A DNA stretch of 64,000 bases, taken from positions 62,001-126,000 of the forward strand of contig JRUP01000027.1 of the NCBI GenBank assembly GCA_000773965.1. Direction: 5' to 3'. The translations under genes were made by a program, and so were the position numbers. Shown piece after piece: positions 1 through 11,057 of the stretch (the stretch's first letter is position 1; every line of letters begins with the position of its first letter). The DNA comes from Enterobacter cancerogenus. Lineage in GTDB: Bacteria > Pseudomonadota > Gammaproteobacteria > Enterobacterales > Enterobacteriaceae. A model generated the notes under the pieces. It was given only the letters and a program-made list of their open reading frames with translations, searched no databases and had not been told where the DNA came from.

Positions 1-1046
1 CACTCGATACCCACCTTAGCAGCCGCCTGTTGCACTTCGGCGATCAGCTTGCGGCTGGCAGGCGAGAAGGGCAGTTTCCCTACTTTATAGGTCGGTGCAG
101 GTAGCGCTGGGATGCTGGCCGTTTTGCGCAGACGCGCAACAAAGAAGCCTTCGCTGTCGAATATCTGTGGGAAGACGTGCAGGAATCCTTCTGGCGTCAG
201 TGCTCGCTCGGCACCGTCAAACAGGTCGCGCAACGGCACGATTTCTACTGCATCGGGATAGCGCTGCTGCAGCCAGGCGATCACCTGCTGGTTTTCAATC
301 TGGTTCAGTGTACAGGTGGAATAAATTAACGTGCCGCCTGGCTGTAAGGCATGAAACGCACTGTCGAGCAGATCACGCTGGGTCGCGGCAATCTCTTCGG
401 TGCTGGCCAGCGTCCAGTTGCGCAGGGCGTCGGCATCTTTACGCACCACACCTTCACCGGAGCAGGGCGCATCCAGCAGGATGGCATCAAACTGTTCAGG
501 TAGGGCGGCACCAAACACACGACCATCAAAGTGCGTCAACGCCACATTGCTGACGCCACAGCGGCTGATATTGGCATGCAACACTTTTACGCGGCTGGCT
601 GAATATTCATTGGCGAGAATCGCGCCTTTGTTGCGCATCAACGCGGCCATTTGCGTGGTTTTGGAACCGGGTGCAGCGGCCACATCCATCACCTTGCGTG
701 CTTCTGGCGCGGCATCAAACAACGCGGTGACCGGCAGCATTGAGCTGGCTTCCTGAATGTAGAACAAACCGCTCAGGTGCTCGGCCACACTGCCCAGCGG
801 CAATGTCTCATCTTCCCGCTCGATCCAGAATCCTTCGGCGCACCAGGGAACCGGCGTTAAGCGCCAGCCATAATGCGTGGTGCGTGCTAAAAACGCCTCC
901 ACACTGATTTTCAACGTATTGACGCGCAGGCTGCGGCGCAGCGGCTGCTGGCTAATCGCCAGGAAACGCTGCAGTTCATTTTCGTCAGCCAGGCTGGTGC
1001 GCATCAGCGCAAGGAAATCTTCAGGAAAGCGATCGGACACGGACAT
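1..1046 (-). CDS. rsmF: 16S rRNA m5C1407 methyltransferase RsmF, 3' end outside window
   Basis: SAM-dependent RNA methyltransferase of the RsmB/NOP2 family that makes 5-methylcytosine at position 1407 of 16S rRNA in the 30S subunit. Reading from ATG at 1046, the protein begins [18 protein letters not shown] and runs open to the window edge (about 348 residues seen). Visible landmarks are [10 protein letters not shown] near the N-terminus, the SAM-binding stretch [12 protein letters not shown], the first catalytic cysteine in [11 protein letters not shown] and the second in [12 protein letters not shown]. The C-terminal part, which includes the PUA-like domain in E. coli, is mostly missing because the window starts inside the gene. 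It lies downstream of letAB on the same strand, as in E. coli, behind a terminator-like hairpin. Confidence 0.95.
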   Translation of the reverse strand, partial: MSVSDRFPEDFLALMRTSLADENELQRFLAISQQPLRRSLRVNTLKISVEAFLARTTHYGWRLTPVPWCAEGFWIEREDETLPLGSVAEHLSGLFYIQEASSMLPVTALFDAAPEARKVMDVAAAPGSKTTQMAALMRNKGAILANEYSASRVKVLHANISRCGVSNVALTHFDGRVFGAALPEQFDAILLDAPCSGEGVVRKDADALRNWTLASTEEIAATQRDLLDSAFHALQPGGTLIYSTCTLNQIENQQVIAWLQQRYPDAVEIVPLRDLFDGAERALTPEGFLHVFPQIFDSEGFFVARLRKTASIPALPAPTYKVGKLPFSPASRKLIAEVQQAAAKVGIE

Positions 1047-1085
1047 TTACCGGGGTATCAAATTTAGCGCGAAGTGTAACACGTG

Positions 1086-1116
1086 CAAATAAAACGGGCA
1101 GCCCGCAGGCTGCCCG
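1086..1116 (-). terminator. Intrinsic terminator downstream of letB
   Basis: On the minus strand a 9-bp perfect GC-rich stem (1095-1103 with 108-116, loop CGCA) is followed by TTTTATTT. It sits 6 nt past the letB stop and would separate letAB from rsmF. Confidence 0.75.
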
Positions 1117-1121
1117 ATTGC

Positions 1122-3761
1122 TTAATTGGGACCCGGAATCGCCGTTCCCCAACTGCGCCACTCTTTCGGCGCTTCATCCTGCAACAGGAAGTGTTTATCA
1201 GCACCGGCCTGAGGCGCCAGCGGCACCGTCGGCGGTGTGGCAAATTGAATGCCGCCACGAATGAATTGCTGGAAGGTACCGGTTTTCACTACCCCACCAA
1301 TCAGACCGAAGTCGAGGTTATAGCCAGACGCCAGCCAGAACACGGAGTTATTACGCACCAGATGCTGATACTTCTTGCTGATCCGCAGCGCGATCTGTAC
1401 GCGATCCGCCATGTTGCCCAGCGAGGTACCGGTTACCGTACCCACTTCTACCCCACGGAACAGCACCGGGGTACCCAACGACAGCGAACCGGCTTCGGTA
1501 GCATCAACATAAATGTTGAGTCCGTTGAGGTAACGCGAATCGGTGATGGTACTCTCCTGCAACTCAAAGGTACGTGCCTGAGCCCCTTTGCCGGGATCGA
1601 CATTGAGGTAAGGCTGCAGCAAGGTCTCCAGATGATTAACACCCGCTGGCGAAATTTCCGGTGAGACCACCGAGAAGCGACTGCCGATACGCGCAAAGTC
1701 CTGCACATACTCGGGATAAAGCACCGCTTTTGCCACCACCTGATTATTGTCTTTACTCAATGCCAGTGATTCGACCTGGCCGACATTAATGCCGAGGTAA
1801 CGAATCGGCATGCCCGCAGCCAGCTTGCTGGCATCAAAGGTATGCAAGGTGATCTGGCTGCCGACTGCACGCGCAGCCGTTTCAGAGGCATAGAGTACGC
1901 GTTTCACGCCTTTCGCCGCTTGCGCGCCAGTGAGGTTATCGAAACTGATCGCCCCTTTCAGCGCACGGTTGAGCGGCGAAGCCTGCACCGTTAAACCGCT
2001 GCCGTTAAGTTGCACTTTCGCACCACCTTCGGCCCAGAATACGCTCTCGCTGGTCAGCAATTTGCGGTATTGCGGCTCAATGTGGATGGAAATCTCAAAG
2101 GCATCGGCGCGTGGCACCACGTCTACCACTTCACCCACCTGGAATTTCCGATACAGCACCACTGAACCGGCCTGCACATCTGGCAAGCTGTTGGCGGTCA
2201 GTTTCAGTGTGGTTGGCGGCTGGTCACCGATAATCCCTTCCTGCGCACGCTCAGCATCGGCATATAAAGGATAACGGGCGGAAGGATTGCCTTTCGCACC
2301 CGGCACCAGACGTATGCCGCCGTCTACCCATTCACGGGCACTGGCACCCAGCACCTGCATTCCATCGAGACCAAACTTCACGTCGAGACGACTATTCACA
2401 ATGAATTTGCTGTCCGCGTGCACCAGATGGCGATATTCCGGATTGATGGCCACCGCGAAGCTAATGCCATTCTCATCCAGTTGCCGCGAAATGACCTGGC
2501 CAATCTTCATGCCGTACAGCATCACCGGCTGACCGCCATCAATACCGTAGGTTTCCGGCGCGCTGAGTTTTACCGTCAGAACATCCGGTTTTTGCAGCAG
2601 GGTTTCGCTGGCAGGCAGCACGGTAAAGTGATCCTGCGCGGGACCTTCGCCTGGTACCAGTTCGAAGGTGTTACCGGTCAGCAAGCTGCTGAGATTGGTG
2701 TCGGTCAGGCTCAGTTTGGGCGCCCGCATTTCAATGCGTGTACCGCTGCGCATCAGGCTGGTCACCGAAGGATCCACGGTGAGTTCGCCGGTGACTTTGC
2801 CGCCCGGCAACAGATTAAGTTGGGTAAAGGTACCGACTTCCAGACCCTGGTACATCAGTGGCGTGCTATTCGCTTTGAGGTTATCGCCGCTCGGTAAATC
2901 CAGACTGATCTGCACGCCACGCTGGCTGCGTGCCAGATCGGGGTAGAGCTGATAGTTTTCGTCGCTGTTAGCCTGCTGACCTTCTTCTGGAGAATCAAAG
3001 GCAATCGCCCCATTCACCAGCGCGGCCAGGCTCTCCAGCTTCACTTTGGCACCGCTCAGACTGACGTCAGCGTCTACGCCGGACACGTTCCAGAAGCGGC
3101 TCTGCTTTTTCACCAGATTGACGAAACGACGCTCAATCAGTACGTCGACCGTGACGCCATCAGTATTACCGTTGATGCTGTAGTCATACACGCGTCCCAC
3201 CGGGATTTTGCGGTAGTAGACCAGCGACCCAGTGTTCAGCGAACCCAAATCGGGAGAGTGCAGGTGGATCAGCAATTCCCCGGTGTTAACGCGATATTTC
3301 GGTTGGGTATCCAGCGCGGTAAAGTGCTCACGCGGATTGCCGCCGCCCGGCATCATGCCGATATAGTTACCGCCTACCAGCGCATCCAGTCCAGAAACGC
3401 CCGCCAGAGAGGCTTTGGGCGTGACCAGCCAGAACTGCGTATTGTCCTTCAGAGCGTCACGCATATCGCTCTTGATACTGGCCTTGATCTGGATGCTGTG
3501 ATAATCATCGCTCAGCACAATACCTTGCACCGTTCCCACTTCCACGCCCTGATAACGAATAGGCGTGCGGCCTGGTACAATGCCATCCGCAGTCTGGAAG
3601 TTGATGGTAATCGTGGTACCGCGCTCCTGGTAATTGGTCCATAACAGCCAGCCGGCGATCAGCAGGGCAATAATGGGCAATAGCCAGAACGGCGAAATCT
3701 TGCGTTTGTTACGTAGGTTCGCGCTAGTCGGTGTAGTCGGCGTTTCCTGTTGCATGTGCAT
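1122..3761 (-). CDS. letB: Intermembrane lipid transport protein LetB (YebT), multi-MCE-domain
   Basis: MCE-family protein anchored in the inner membrane that stacks MCE rings into a tunnel across the periplasm, moving lipids between inner and outer membranes. At 879 residues it matches the E. coli seven-MCE-domain protein. A single N-terminal membrane segment (about residues 24-42, [18 protein letters not shown]) follows a short basic stretch, then repeated MCE modules recur with the pattern GxPVxYRGVxVGxV, for example [13 protein letters not shown] and [13 protein letters not shown]. The start is shared with E. coli (MHMQQET). The gene begins 38 nt inside the 3' end of letA, so the two are very likely translationally coupled. 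Nothing is truncated. Confidence 0.95.
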   Translation of the reverse strand: MHMQQETPTTPTSANLRNKRKISPFWLLPIIALLIAGWLLWTNYQERGTTITINFQTADGIVPGRTPIRYQGVEVGTVQGIVLSDDYHSIQIKASIKSDMRDALKDNTQFWLVTPKASLAGVSGLDALVGGNYIGMMPGGGNPREHFTALDTQPKYRVNTGELLIHLHSPDLGSLNTGSLVYYRKIPVGRVYDYSINGNTDGVTVDVLIERRFVNLVKKQSRFWNVSGVDADVSLSGAKVKLESLAALVNGAIAFDSPEEGQQANSDENYQLYPDLARSQRGVQISLDLPSGDNLKANSTPLMYQGLEVGTFTQLNLLPGGKVTGELTVDPSVTSLMRSGTRIEMRAPKLSLTDTNLSSLLTGNTFELVPGEGPAQDHFTVLPASETLLQKPDVLTVKLSAPETYGIDGGQPVMLYGMKIGQVISRQLDENGISFAVAINPEYRHLVHADSKFIVNSRLDVKFGLDGMQVLGASAREWVDGGIRLVPGAKGNPSARYPLYADAERAQEGIIGDQPPTTLKLTANSLPDVQAGSVVLYRKFQVGEVVDVVPRADAFEISIHIEPQYRKLLTSESVFWAEGGAKVQLNGSGLTVQASPLNRALKGAISFDNLTGAQAAKGVKRVLYASETAARAVGSQITLHTFDASKLAAGMPIRYLGINVGQVESLALSKDNNQVVAKAVLYPEYVQDFARIGSRFSVVSPEISPAGVNHLETLLQPYLNVDPGKGAQARTFELQESTITDSRYLNGLNIYVDATEAGSLSLGTPVLFRGVEVGTVTGTSLGNMADRVQIALRISKKYQHLVRNNSVFWLASGYNLDFGLIGGVVKTGTFQQFIRGGIQFATPPTVPLAPQAGADKHFLLQDEAPKEWRSWGTAIPGPN

Positions 3762-5010
3762 CCCAGATCAGGCGGCTATCAAGCCACTCTACAGCCATAA
3801 TGGTCAGGATAACTGCCGCGCCAAAGTAGAAGGCGGCAGGTCCCATGGTAAAAGCCAGCAGTTGATCGCGATTCACCAATGACATGGTGACCGCAATCAC
3901 GAACAGATCCAGCATCGACCAGCGTCCCACCCAGGTGATGGCACGCAGCAGTCGAATGCGGGTTTTTAAGCCCTGTTCACACTTAAAATGGATGCTGACC
4001 AGCAAAGTCAGCATCACTAACACTTTGGTAAACGGCACCAGGATACTGGCGATAAATACCACCGCCGCCACCGGGATGTTTCCGGAAGCCAGACCCAGAA
4101 TACCGGAGAAGATCGTATCTTCACGGCGTGCGCCATTAACGTAAACGACTGAAATCGGCAGCAGATTAGCGGGAATCAGTAGCACAATCGAAGCGATCAG
4201 CGCGGCCCAGGATTTCTGCAAACTGTGGCGACGACGGAAATCGAGCGGGGTGTGACAACGTGTACAACGCCCGCGATCGTCCGGCACGCCGGTTTGATGA
4301 CAGTTCAGACACACCTGCCACTGTTCCGGAGGTGTGGTGGGTACAGCCTGCGGATAATAGTGCTCCCACAACTCTTCCACGTTGAGATGAATCAGCGTCA
4401 GCAGGCTCAGCACCGTCAGCGCGATATAGGCCACCAGACCGTAGCCGACTTCCAGCGCGGCGTAATCCTGCACCTTTATAGAGGCGACCGCCACACCGAC
4501 CAGATAGATATCCAGCATCACCCACTCTTTGAGCTTCTCCAGCATCAGCAACACCGGACGCAGATTCATCCCGAGGGCGTTGCCAATCCATAAATAGCAG
4601 ATGCCTGCAACTAAGGTTACCGGTGCGCCAATGGTGCAGAACGCCACCATCGAGGCTGTCAGGACGTTGCCCTGCTGTGCCATCTGGATCACGCCTTCCA
4701 CCAGGCTGGCGTTGATACGCATGCCGAGCAAGCGAATATCCACCAAAGGGAGGCTGAAGGCGAAGGGCATCAACACGATCATGGTCACGGCCATCACGGT
4801 GAGTCGCGTCATGGACCAATCGCGGCCACTTTGAATTTTTGCATGACAGCGCGGGCAATGCGCCGACTGATGCGATTTCACATCCGGTAAGGAAAAAAGG
4901 GTATCGCATTGCGGACAACGCTGATAACGTGCGTGGGGCAACGTCTGGCTGATAGCGTGAATTTTCATAGGTGACGCAAGTGGCCCATCGTTCGTTACGT
5001 TTACCGGCAT
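3724..5010 (-). CDS. letA: Inner-membrane partner of LetB, LetA (YebS, PqiA-like)
   Basis: Polytopic inner-membrane protein of the PqiA family thought to feed lipids to the LetB tunnel. The 428-residue product carries two zinc-ribbon-like modules, CPQC...CPRC near residues 32-55 and CLNCHQTG...CTRC in the centre, each followed by a group of hydrophobic segments, the duplicated layout typical of the family. It overlaps letB by 38 nt. The first ATG at 5010 has no clear ribosome site; an in-frame ATG at 4968 (MKIHAIS) is an alternative, and I keep the longer form because its length agrees with E. coli (427). Confidence 0.93.
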   Translation of the reverse strand: MPVNVTNDGPLASPMKIHAISQTLPHARYQRCPQCDTLFSLPDVKSHQSAHCPRCHAKIQSGRDWSMTRLTVMAVTMIVLMPFAFSLPLVDIRLLGMRINASLVEGVIQMAQQGNVLTASMVAFCTIGAPVTLVAGICYLWIGNALGMNLRPVLLMLEKLKEWVMLDIYLVGVAVASIKVQDYAALEVGYGLVAYIALTVLSLLTLIHLNVEELWEHYYPQAVPTTPPEQWQVCLNCHQTGVPDDRGRCTRCHTPLDFRRRHSLQKSWAALIASIVLLIPANLLPISVVYVNGARREDTIFSGILGLASGNIPVAAVVFIASILVPFTKVLVMLTLLVSIHFKCEQGLKTRIRLLRAITWVGRWSMLDLFVIAVTMSLVNRDQLLAFTMGPAAFYFGAAVILTIMAVEWLDSRLIWDAHATGNADYTD

Positions 5011-5185
5011 GCTGTTCAGAGCATTCTGACTGCAATAGGGAGTGGTACAAGAATAGTCTTAACCACCGACTGCTAAGGGTATAGTAACTAACACAATGAT
5101 TCACCTGATGGGGCTGGATTATTAGTGCTTATTTTAACAACTGAGTGACAACAAGCTCACGACAGTGACGAGTTATGGTTAAACA

Positions 5186-5686
5186 ATGAACAAAAAAGCC
5201 TTTTACGAGGATTTAAATCGCGATGTCCGTGCACTGTTAGCGGGCGAAACCTCATTCCTGGCAGCACTGGGTAATTGCAGTGCGCTGTTGTTTGAACGCC
5301 TGGAAGGCGTGAACTGGGCAGGATTCTACTTGCTCACCGAGCCAAATACGCTGGTGCTGGGCCCGTTCCAGGGCAAAATTGCCTGCGTACGCATTCCGGT
5401 GGGCAAAGGGGTTTGTGGCACAGCGATTGCAGAGGATAAAGTACAGCTCGTTGAGAATGTGCATGCGTTCCCTGGTCATATCGCGTGTGATGCGGCCAGC
5501 AACGCTGAAATCGTGATTCCTCTGAAAGTGAATGGCACCGTTGTCGGTGTGCTAGACATTGATAGTACGGTTTATTCTCGCTTTGATAGTGAGGATGAAG
5601 CGGGGCTGGTGGCCCTTACCGACGGGCTTTGTGAAGTGCTGGCGGGCAGTGACATCGAAAAATTTATTCAACTGTCACGCAGCTAA
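5186..5686 (+). CDS. msrC: Free methionine-(R)-sulfoxide reductase MsrC
   Basis: GAF-domain enzyme that reduces free L-methionine-(R)-sulfoxide in the cytoplasm, using thioredoxin. The 166-residue product is essentially one GAF domain. The three redox cysteines of the family are present: C67 (KIACVRIP), C77 (GKGVCGTA) and C101 (HIACDAAS), equivalent to C84, C94 and C118 in the longer numbering of E. coli. It is divergent from letA and 96 nt upstream of proQ, the E. coli arrangement. MsrB, which repairs the R-sulfoxide in proteins, lies at 56659-57069. Confidence 0.95.
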   Translation: MNKKAFYEDLNRDVRALLAGETSFLAALGNCSALLFERLEGVNWAGFYLLTEPNTLVLGPFQGKIACVRIPVGKGVCGTAIAEDKVQLVENVHAFPGHIACDAASNAEIVIPLKVNGTVVGVLDIDSTVYSRFDSEDEAGLVALTDGLCEVLAGSDIEKFIQLSRS

Positions 5687-5722
5687 TCGACTGGATCACA
5701 TAGCATTTGGCGATGTTGTCAT

Positions 5723-5728
5723 TATAAT
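5723..5728 (+). promoter_or_regulatory. Candidate -10 element for proQ
   Basis: A perfect TATAAT lies 55 nt upstream of the proQ ATG in the msrC-proQ gap. No good -35 hexamer sits 16-18 nt before it, so the promoter call rests on the -10 alone. Confidence 0.4.
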
Positions 5729-5782
5729 GTCGCCTGTTCATGCCTGCTCTGGTCGGCAAACCCGTAGTAATCAGGAAATTTC

Positions 5783-6463
5783 ATGGAAAATCAACCTAAG
5801 TTGAATAGCAGTAAAGAAGTGATCGCCTTTTTGGCGGAACGTTTTCCGCAATGTTTTAGCGCCGAAGGTGAAGCGCGTCCGCTTAAAATCGGTATCTTCC
5901 AGGATCTGGTTGAGCGCGTTCAGGGTGAAAACAGCCTGAGCAAGACGCAACTGCGTTCAGCCTTGCGCCTTTATACCTCAAGCTGGCGTTATCTGTACGG
6001 CATTAAAGCGGGTGCAATCCGTGTTGATCTTGATGGCAACGCCTGTGGCGTGCTGGACGAACAACACGTTGAACATGCGCGCAAGCAGCTGGAAGAAGCC
6101 AAAGCGCGCGTTCAGGCGCAGCGCGATCAGCAAAAAGCGAAGAAACGCGAAGCCGGTGAAGAGACCGCTGAGCGTCGTCCTCGTAAACCTGCTCCTCGCA
6201 AAGCGGCTGAAGGCGAAGCACCTCGCAAGCCTCGTCCACAGGCACCGCGTGCCGCATCAGCAGAACGTCCTGCTGCACCGCGCCCACCGCGAGCTAAACC
6301 TGTCACTGATACCTCAACTTTGCAACCCGGCCAGAACATCAAAGTTAAAGCAGGCAAAAGTGCAATGGACGCCACCATTCTTGAAATCACCAAGGATGGC
6401 GTTCGGGTGCAGCTCGCTTCCGGCATGGCAATGATTGTGCGCGCAGAACACTTGCAGTTCTGA
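5783..6463 (+). CDS. proQ: RNA chaperone ProQ
   Basis: Global RNA-binding protein of the FinO/ProQ family that binds structured sRNAs and mRNA 3' ends. The 226-residue product has the FinO-like domain at about residues 1-120 ([39 protein letters not shown]), a basic linker rich in Lys, Arg, Pro and Ala at about 120-175, and a C-terminal Tudor-like domain (about 180-226, ending VRAEHLQF). It is followed 19 nt later by prc with no terminator between, so the two are probably cotranscribed as in E. coli. Confidence 0.97.
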   Translation: MENQPKLNSSKEVIAFLAERFPQCFSAEGEARPLKIGIFQDLVERVQGENSLSKTQLRSALRLYTSSWRYLYGIKAGAIRVDLDGNACGVLDEQHVEHARKQLEEAKARVQAQRDQQKAKKREAGEETAERRPRKPAPRKAAEGEAPRKPRPQAPRAASAERPAAPRPPRAKPVTDTSTLQPGQNIKVKAGKSAMDATILEITKDGVRVQLASGMAMIVRAEHLQF

Positions 6464-6482
6464 AACGGAGGCTGACCTCGGC

Positions 6483-8522
6483 ATGAACAACATTTTAAAG
6501 ATCGGTATGATCGCGGGCCTGCTGTTAGCAGGCCCCACCTTTGGCGCAGATAACATTACCCGCGCCGACCAGATTCCACAGTTACATGAAGACCCGCAGC
6601 ATCCTACCGTCAGTGAACGCGTCACTTCGCGTTTCACCCGTTCTCACTATCGCCAGTTCGATCTGAATCAGGATTTCTCTGCGAAAATTTTTGATCGCTA
6701 CCTGAATCTGCTCGACTACAACCATAACGTGTTGTTGGCTTCAGACATCGCGCAATACGCCGATAAGAAAACCACGTTAGGTGATGAACTGCGCAGCGGT
6801 AAGCTGGATGTATTTTACGATCTCTACAATCTGGCGCAGAAACGCCGCTTCGAGCGCTATCAATATGCGCTAAGCGTGCTGAATCGCCCGATGAATTTCA
6901 CCGGTAATGACACCATCGACATTGACCGTGCAAAATCACCCTGGCCGAAAAACAGCGATGAGCTGAACGCGTTGTGGGATGCCAAAGTTAAATATGACGA
7001 GCTGAGCCTGAAACTGGCCGGTAAAGATGACAAAGAGATTCGTGAAACGCTGACTAAGCGTTACAACTTTGCCATTCGTCGCCTGGCGCAGAGCAACAGT
7101 GAAGATGTGTTCCAGCTGGCGATGACCGCCTTTGCGCACGAAATCGACCCGCACACCAACTATCTTTCACCGCGTAACACCGAACAGTTCAACACCGAGA
7201 TGAGCCTGTCGCTGGAAGGTATCGGTGCCGTGCTGCAGATGGACGATGATTACACGGTCATCAACTCCATGGTGGCTGGCGGACCGGCCGCGAAGAGCAA
7301 ATCCATCAGCGTGGGCGATCGTATTGTTGGTGTTGCTCAGCCAGGCAAGCCAATGGAAGATGTGATTGGCTGGCGTCTGGATGATGTGGTCTCCAAAATC
7401 AAAGGACCGAAAGGCAGCAAAGTGCGCCTGGAAATCCTGCCTGCTGGCAAGGGCACCAAAACCCGCACCGTGACACTGACGCGTGAAAAGATCCGTCTTG
7501 AAGATCGCGCGGTGAAAGGCACCGTACATAACGTCGGTAAAGAGAAAGTCGGCGTACTGGATATTCCAGGCTTCTATGTTGGCCTGACTGACGATGTAAA
7601 AGTGCAGCTGCAAAAACTGCAGAAGCAGAACGTCGACAGCATCGTGATTGATTTGCGTACCAATGGCGGCGGTGCGCTCACCGAAGCCGTATCACTGTCG
7701 GGTCTGTTTATCCCAAGTGGTCCAGTGGTGCAGGTGCGTGACAACAACGGTCGCGTGCGTCAGGACAGTGATAACGACGGTATCGTTTATTACAAAGGTC
7801 CGCTGGTGGTGCTGGTCGATCGTTTCAGTGCCTCGGCTTCTGAGATCTTCGCCGCTGCGATGCAGGATTACGGTCGCGCACTGATCGTCGGTGAACCAAC
7901 CTTTGGTAAAGGCACCGTGCAGCAGTATCGTTCGCTCAACCGCATCTATGATCAGATGCTGCGTCCTGAATGGCCGGCGCTGGGCTCAGTGCAATACACC
8001 ATCCAGAAATTCTATCGCATTAACGGTGGCAGTACTCAGCGTAAAGGCGTCACGCCGGACCTGCTGATGCCAACTGGCGTAGAAGCGGCGGAAACCGGTG
8101 AGAAGTTCGAGGACAACGCGCTGCCATGGGATAGCGTGAATGCCGCGACTTACACCAAAACCGGTGATATCACCGCGCTGGTACCGCAGCTGACCAAAGA
8201 GCACGCCGATCGTATCGCTAAAGATCGCGAGTTCCAGTACATCATGAAAGATATTGCGCGCTTTGACGCGATGAAAGACAAACGCAATATTGTGTCGCTC
8301 AATCTTGCTCAACGTGAGAAAGAGAACCACGAAGATGATGCACTGCGTCTGGAACGCATTAACGCGCGCTACCAGGCGGAAGGCAAAGCCCCGCTGAAGA
8401 GCATTGAAGATTTGCCGAAAGACTACAAAGAGCCAGACCCGTATCTGGACGAAACCGTGAAAATTGCCAACGACATGGCACAGCTGGAGAAAACCCAGCC
8501 TGCTGCCGAAGGCGCGAAATAA
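6483..8522 (+). CDS. prc: Carboxy-terminal (tail-specific) protease Prc
   Basis: Periplasmic PDZ serine protease that trims the C-terminus of penicillin-binding protein 3 and degrades proteins with nonpolar tails; in E. coli it works with NlpI on murein endopeptidases. The start is ATG 6483, giving 679 residues with a signal peptide (MNNILKIGMIAGLLLAGPTF, cleavage after about residue 22); the in-frame upstream extension overlaps proQ and lacks a signal. A PDZ domain lies near 235-330 (LSLEGIGAVLQMDDDYTVI). The Ser/Lys dyad is seen in RFSASASEIF (serine about 451) and TFGKGTVQQ (lysine about 476). A GGAG lies upstream of the start. Confidence 0.96.
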   Translation: MNNILKIGMIAGLLLAGPTFGADNITRADQIPQLHEDPQHPTVSERVTSRFTRSHYRQFDLNQDFSAKIFDRYLNLLDYNHNVLLASDIAQYADKKTTLGDELRSGKLDVFYDLYNLAQKRRFERYQYALSVLNRPMNFTGNDTIDIDRAKSPWPKNSDELNALWDAKVKYDELSLKLAGKDDKEIRETLTKRYNFAIRRLAQSNSEDVFQLAMTAFAHEIDPHTNYLSPRNTEQFNTEMSLSLEGIGAVLQMDDDYTVINSMVAGGPAAKSKSISVGDRIVGVAQPGKPMEDVIGWRLDDVVSKIKGPKGSKVRLEILPAGKGTKTRTVTLTREKIRLEDRAVKGTVHNVGKEKVGVLDIPGFYVGLTDDVKVQLQKLQKQNVDSIVIDLRTNGGGALTEAVSLSGLFIPSGPVVQVRDNNGRVRQDSDNDGIVYYKGPLVVLVDRFSASASEIFAAAMQDYGRALIVGEPTFGKGTVQQYRSLNRIYDQMLRPEWPALGSVQYTIQKFYRINGGSTQRKGVTPDLLMPTGVEAAETGEKFEDNALPWDSVNAATYTKTGDITALVPQLTKEHADRIAKDREFQYIMKDIARFDAMKDKRNIVSLNLAQREKENHEDDALRLERINARYQAEGKAPLKSIEDLPKDYKEPDPYLDETVKIANDMAQLEKTQPAAEGAK

Positions 8523-8540
8523 ATTTTCGCTGAATAAAAG

Positions 8541-8565
8541 CACCGCTCCGGCGGTGTTTTTTTTT
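8541..8565 (+). terminator. Intrinsic terminator of proQ-prc
   Basis: Stem CACCGC/GCGGTG with loop TCCG, followed by nine T residues, 18 nt after the prc stop. Confidence 0.85.
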
Positions 8566-8664
8566 GCACCAAAGGTATTGTTCATTGTGGCTAATGGGCA
8601 GAATTGCGCACATCATTACCAAATGTAAAGTTATGTCTTTTTAGACACTTAAAGATTAAGGTTG

Positions 8665-8689
8665 CTTGAAAACCTGCGCAATGGACATA
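8665..8689 (+). promoter_or_regulatory. Candidate heat-shock (sigma-32) promoter of htpX
   Basis: CTTGAA at 8665-8670 matches the sigma-32 -35 core, and GACATA at 8684-8689, 13 nt later, is a partial match to its -10. htpX is a known heat-shock and envelope-stress gene in E. coli, which makes the weak match worth recording. A GTAAA half-site like that of CpxR lies further upstream near 8625. Confidence 0.4.
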
Positions 8690-8740
8690 GGATGTATATC
8701 CGCGCATGAGCGCGAGCACAACTGAGGAAGATTAACGTTT

Positions 8741-9622
8741 ATGATGCGTATTGCGCTTTTCCTGGTCACCAACCTGGCGGTGATGTTGGTATTCGGACTG
8801 ATTCTGAGTCTGACAGGAATTCAGTCAAGCAGTGTTCAGGGTCTGATGATTATGGCAGGTCTGTTTGGCTTTGGCGGTGCGTTTGTTTCACTGCTGATGT
8901 CTAAATGGATGGCGTTGCGCTCCGTCGGCGGTGAAGTGATTCAACAACCCCGTAACGAGACAGAACGCTGGCTGATGGATACCGTCAGTCGCCAGTCTCA
9001 ACAGTCCGGCATTGCGATGCCGCAAGTGGCGATCTATCACGCGCCAGACATTAACGCCTTTGCTACCGGTGCACGTCGTGACGCCTCACTGGTTGCGGTC
9101 TCGACCGGCTTGCTGCAGAACATGAGCCGTGATGAAGCGGAAGCGGTGCTGGCGCACGAAATCGCCCACATCGCTAACGGTGACATGATCACCATGACGC
9201 TGATTCAGGGTGTGGTGAACACCTTCGTGATCTTCATTTCGCGTATTATCGCGCAGGTGGCATCGGGCTTCCTGTCGGGTAACCGTGACGGTGAAGAGAG
9301 CAGCAACGGTAACCCGCTGGTCTATTTTGCGGTCGCGACCGTGCTGGAACTGGTGTTCGGCATTCTCGCCAGCATCATCACCATGTGGTTCTCACGTCAC
9401 CGTGAATTCCACGCGGATGCAGGTTCAGCCAAACTGGTGGGCCGCGAGAAGATGATTGCCGCTCTGCAGCGTTTGAAAACCAGCTACGAGCCGCAGGAGC
9501 CAAGCAGCATGATGGCATTCTGCATTAACGGCAAAAGCAAATCGTTGAGCGAATTGTTTATGTCGCATCCGCCGCTCGATAAGCGTATCGAAGCGCTGCG
9601 TAACGGTGACTATCTGAAATAA
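8741..9622 (+). CDS. htpX: Membrane zinc metalloprotease HtpX
   Basis: M48-family protease of the inner membrane that cleaves misfolded membrane proteins on the cytoplasmic side, complementing FtsH. The 293-residue product equals E. coli in length. Two hydrophobic segments occupy about residues 4-24 and 32-53. The zinc motif HEIAH is at 139-143, with the third ligand glutamate in [11 protein letters not shown] near 222; two more hydrophobic stretches flank it ([15 protein letters not shown] and [16 protein letters not shown]). It has its own upstream region and terminator, so it is monocistronic. Confidence 0.97.
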   Translation: MMRIALFLVTNLAVMLVFGLILSLTGIQSSSVQGLMIMAGLFGFGGAFVSLLMSKWMALRSVGGEVIQQPRNETERWLMDTVSRQSQQSGIAMPQVAIYHAPDINAFATGARRDASLVAVSTGLLQNMSRDEAEAVLAHEIAHIANGDMITMTLIQGVVNTFVIFISRIIAQVASGFLSGNRDGEESSNGNPLVYFAVATVLELVFGILASIITMWFSRHREFHADAGSAKLVGREKMIAALQRLKTSYEPQEPSSMMAFCINGKSKSLSELFMSHPPLDKRIEALRNGDYLK

Positions 9623-9642
9623 TGGTTTGGCTGTTGCAATAA

Positions 9643-9670
9643 ACAAAGGTGCCCAATTGGGCACCTTTGT
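9643..9670. terminator. Bidirectional terminator between htpX and yebQ
   Basis: A 28-bp perfect palindrome (ACAAAGGTGCCCA and its complement) lies between the convergent htpX and yebQ. Its A/T-rich ends give a T-run on both strands. Confidence 0.8.
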
Positions 9671-9674
9671 TGTT

Positions 9675-11057
9675 TTATGACTTCACCGTCTGACTCGATT
9701 GCGTCATCCGAGACATACTTACGACGGCTGCCACCGTGGCGAAACTACCCGCCAGAACCAGTGATGCATGTGTTCCGCTGTCGTCAAACAGATTGAACAT
9801 CAATGCAACCAATGCTGCACCGCTGCTCTGACCGACCAAACGCGCCGTCCCTAACATACCGCTGGCGCCACCGCTGCGATGGCGCGGGGCAGAGGAGATA
9901 ATCGTGTGATTATTTGGAGACTGGAACAGGCCAAAGCCCGCACCGCAAAGCATCATTCGCCAGATAATATCAATATCGGTGGGTTGTGAAGGCAGCAGTG
10001 CCAGTAAGAACAGACCCGCCGCAAACATTGCCAGCCCCAGGCCACCCAATAATCCCGCATGGACTTTCTCAATCAACCGGCCAGCAATGGGGGCCAGCAC
10101 CATGGTGGCCAGCGGCCAGGGTGTGAGCAGCAACCCGGTTGCCACTTCATCCCGTCCCAGCACGTTTTGCAGGAAGAATGGCAGCGAAACCATAGCCAGC
10201 ATCTGCGCACAGAACGAGCAAATCGAAGTGCACATCGACAACGAAAAAATGGGGATGCGCAGCAAATCCACCGGCAGTAGCGGCACTGGCATCGCCAACT
10301 GGCGACGAACAAACACCACGCCCACCAACACCAGTGCGACGACTTCCGCCAGAATGAGCCAGTGATCCTGCCCCTGTGAGAACCCGCTGAGGGCCGATAT
10401 GAGCAGGCCAAAGAACAGGGCGTTCATGATGGCGCTGGGAATATCAAACTTCTGCTGTTTAGCTTTCTGCGTGTTATCTGGCAGAAAACGCAGCGCCAGC
10501 CACAGTGCCACAATGCCCAGCGGCACGTTGATCAGGAATAACCATTTCCAGCTGGCGATGGAGAGAATCGCGGCGGCCACCGTCGGGCCCGCAGCGCTCG
10601 ACACCGCGACAATCAGCGAGTTAATCGCCATACCGCGGCCGAGAAAACGCTGCGGATAGATAATACGAATCAGCGCTGTGTTCACACTCATCAGTGCCGC
10701 GCCGCCAAAACCCTGCAGGATACGCGCCACGGTAAGCATATTGAGTGAAGAGGAGAGGGCGCAGAACAGTGAAGTGGCGATAAACAACGCCAGCCCTACT
10801 TGATAAACACGGCGATAACCTAGCATATCGCCCAGAAAGGAGAGCGACAGTAACGAGATAACAATGGCGATTTGGTAGGCGTTAACAATCCAGATTGATT
10901 CCGCCGGACTGGCATTCAGTTCGCGTGCAATGGTGGGTAACGCGACGTTAGCAATGGCACCATCCAGCACTGCCATCATGATGCCTAACGCAATAGTGAT
11001 AATCGCGCCGTACCGCTGCGGAACAGGTAATCCATCCTGAGAGACTGTAGGGGACAT
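9675..11057 (-). CDS. yebQ: MFS drug:H+ antiporter-2 family transporter YebQ
   Basis: Major facilitator protein of the EmrB/QacA (DHA2) group, expected to export toxic compounds with proton uptake; its substrate is not known. The 460-residue product has the antiporter signature around LDGAIANVALPTIARELN and the motif RILQGFGGAALMSVNTALI. Multiple hydrophobic segments span the whole length. It matches E. coli YebQ throughout, including the C-terminal RSGGASGMLGTARLVGQSSG. It is divergent from kdgR, the E. coli arrangement, with 193 nt between the two starts for both promoters. Confidence 0.92.
   Translation of the reverse strand: MSPTVSQDGLPVPQRYGAIITIALGIMMAVLDGAIANVALPTIARELNASPAESIWIVNAYQIAIVISLLSLSFLGDMLGYRRVYQVGLALFIATSLFCALSSSLNMLTVARILQGFGGAALMSVNTALIRIIYPQRFLGRGMAINSLIVAVSSAAGPTVAAAILSIASWKWLFLINVPLGIVALWLALRFLPDNTQKAKQQKFDIPSAIMNALFFGLLISALSGFSQGQDHWLILAEVVALVLVGVVFVRRQLAMPVPLLPVDLLRIPIFSLSMCTSICSFCAQMLAMVSLPFFLQNVLGRDEVATGLLLTPWPLATMVLAPIAGRLIEKVHAGLLGGLGLAMFAAGLFLLALLPSQPTDIDIIWRMMLCGAGFGLFQSPNNHTIISSAPRHRSGGASGMLGTARLVGQSSGAALVALMFNLFDDSGTHASLVLAGSFATVAAVVSMSRMTQSSQTVKS

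Noticed and set aside
1083-1664. 193-residue plus-strand frame over letB
   Set aside because: Antisense to letB; composition is that of a shadow frame and it begins in the terminator.
4166-5104. 312-residue minus-strand reading frame overlapping letA
   Set aside because: It is another frame of letA; the letA frame matches a known family over its full length.
7986-8585. 199-residue minus-strand frame inside prc
   Set aside because: Antisense shadow of a fully conserved gene with no similarity to any protein I know.
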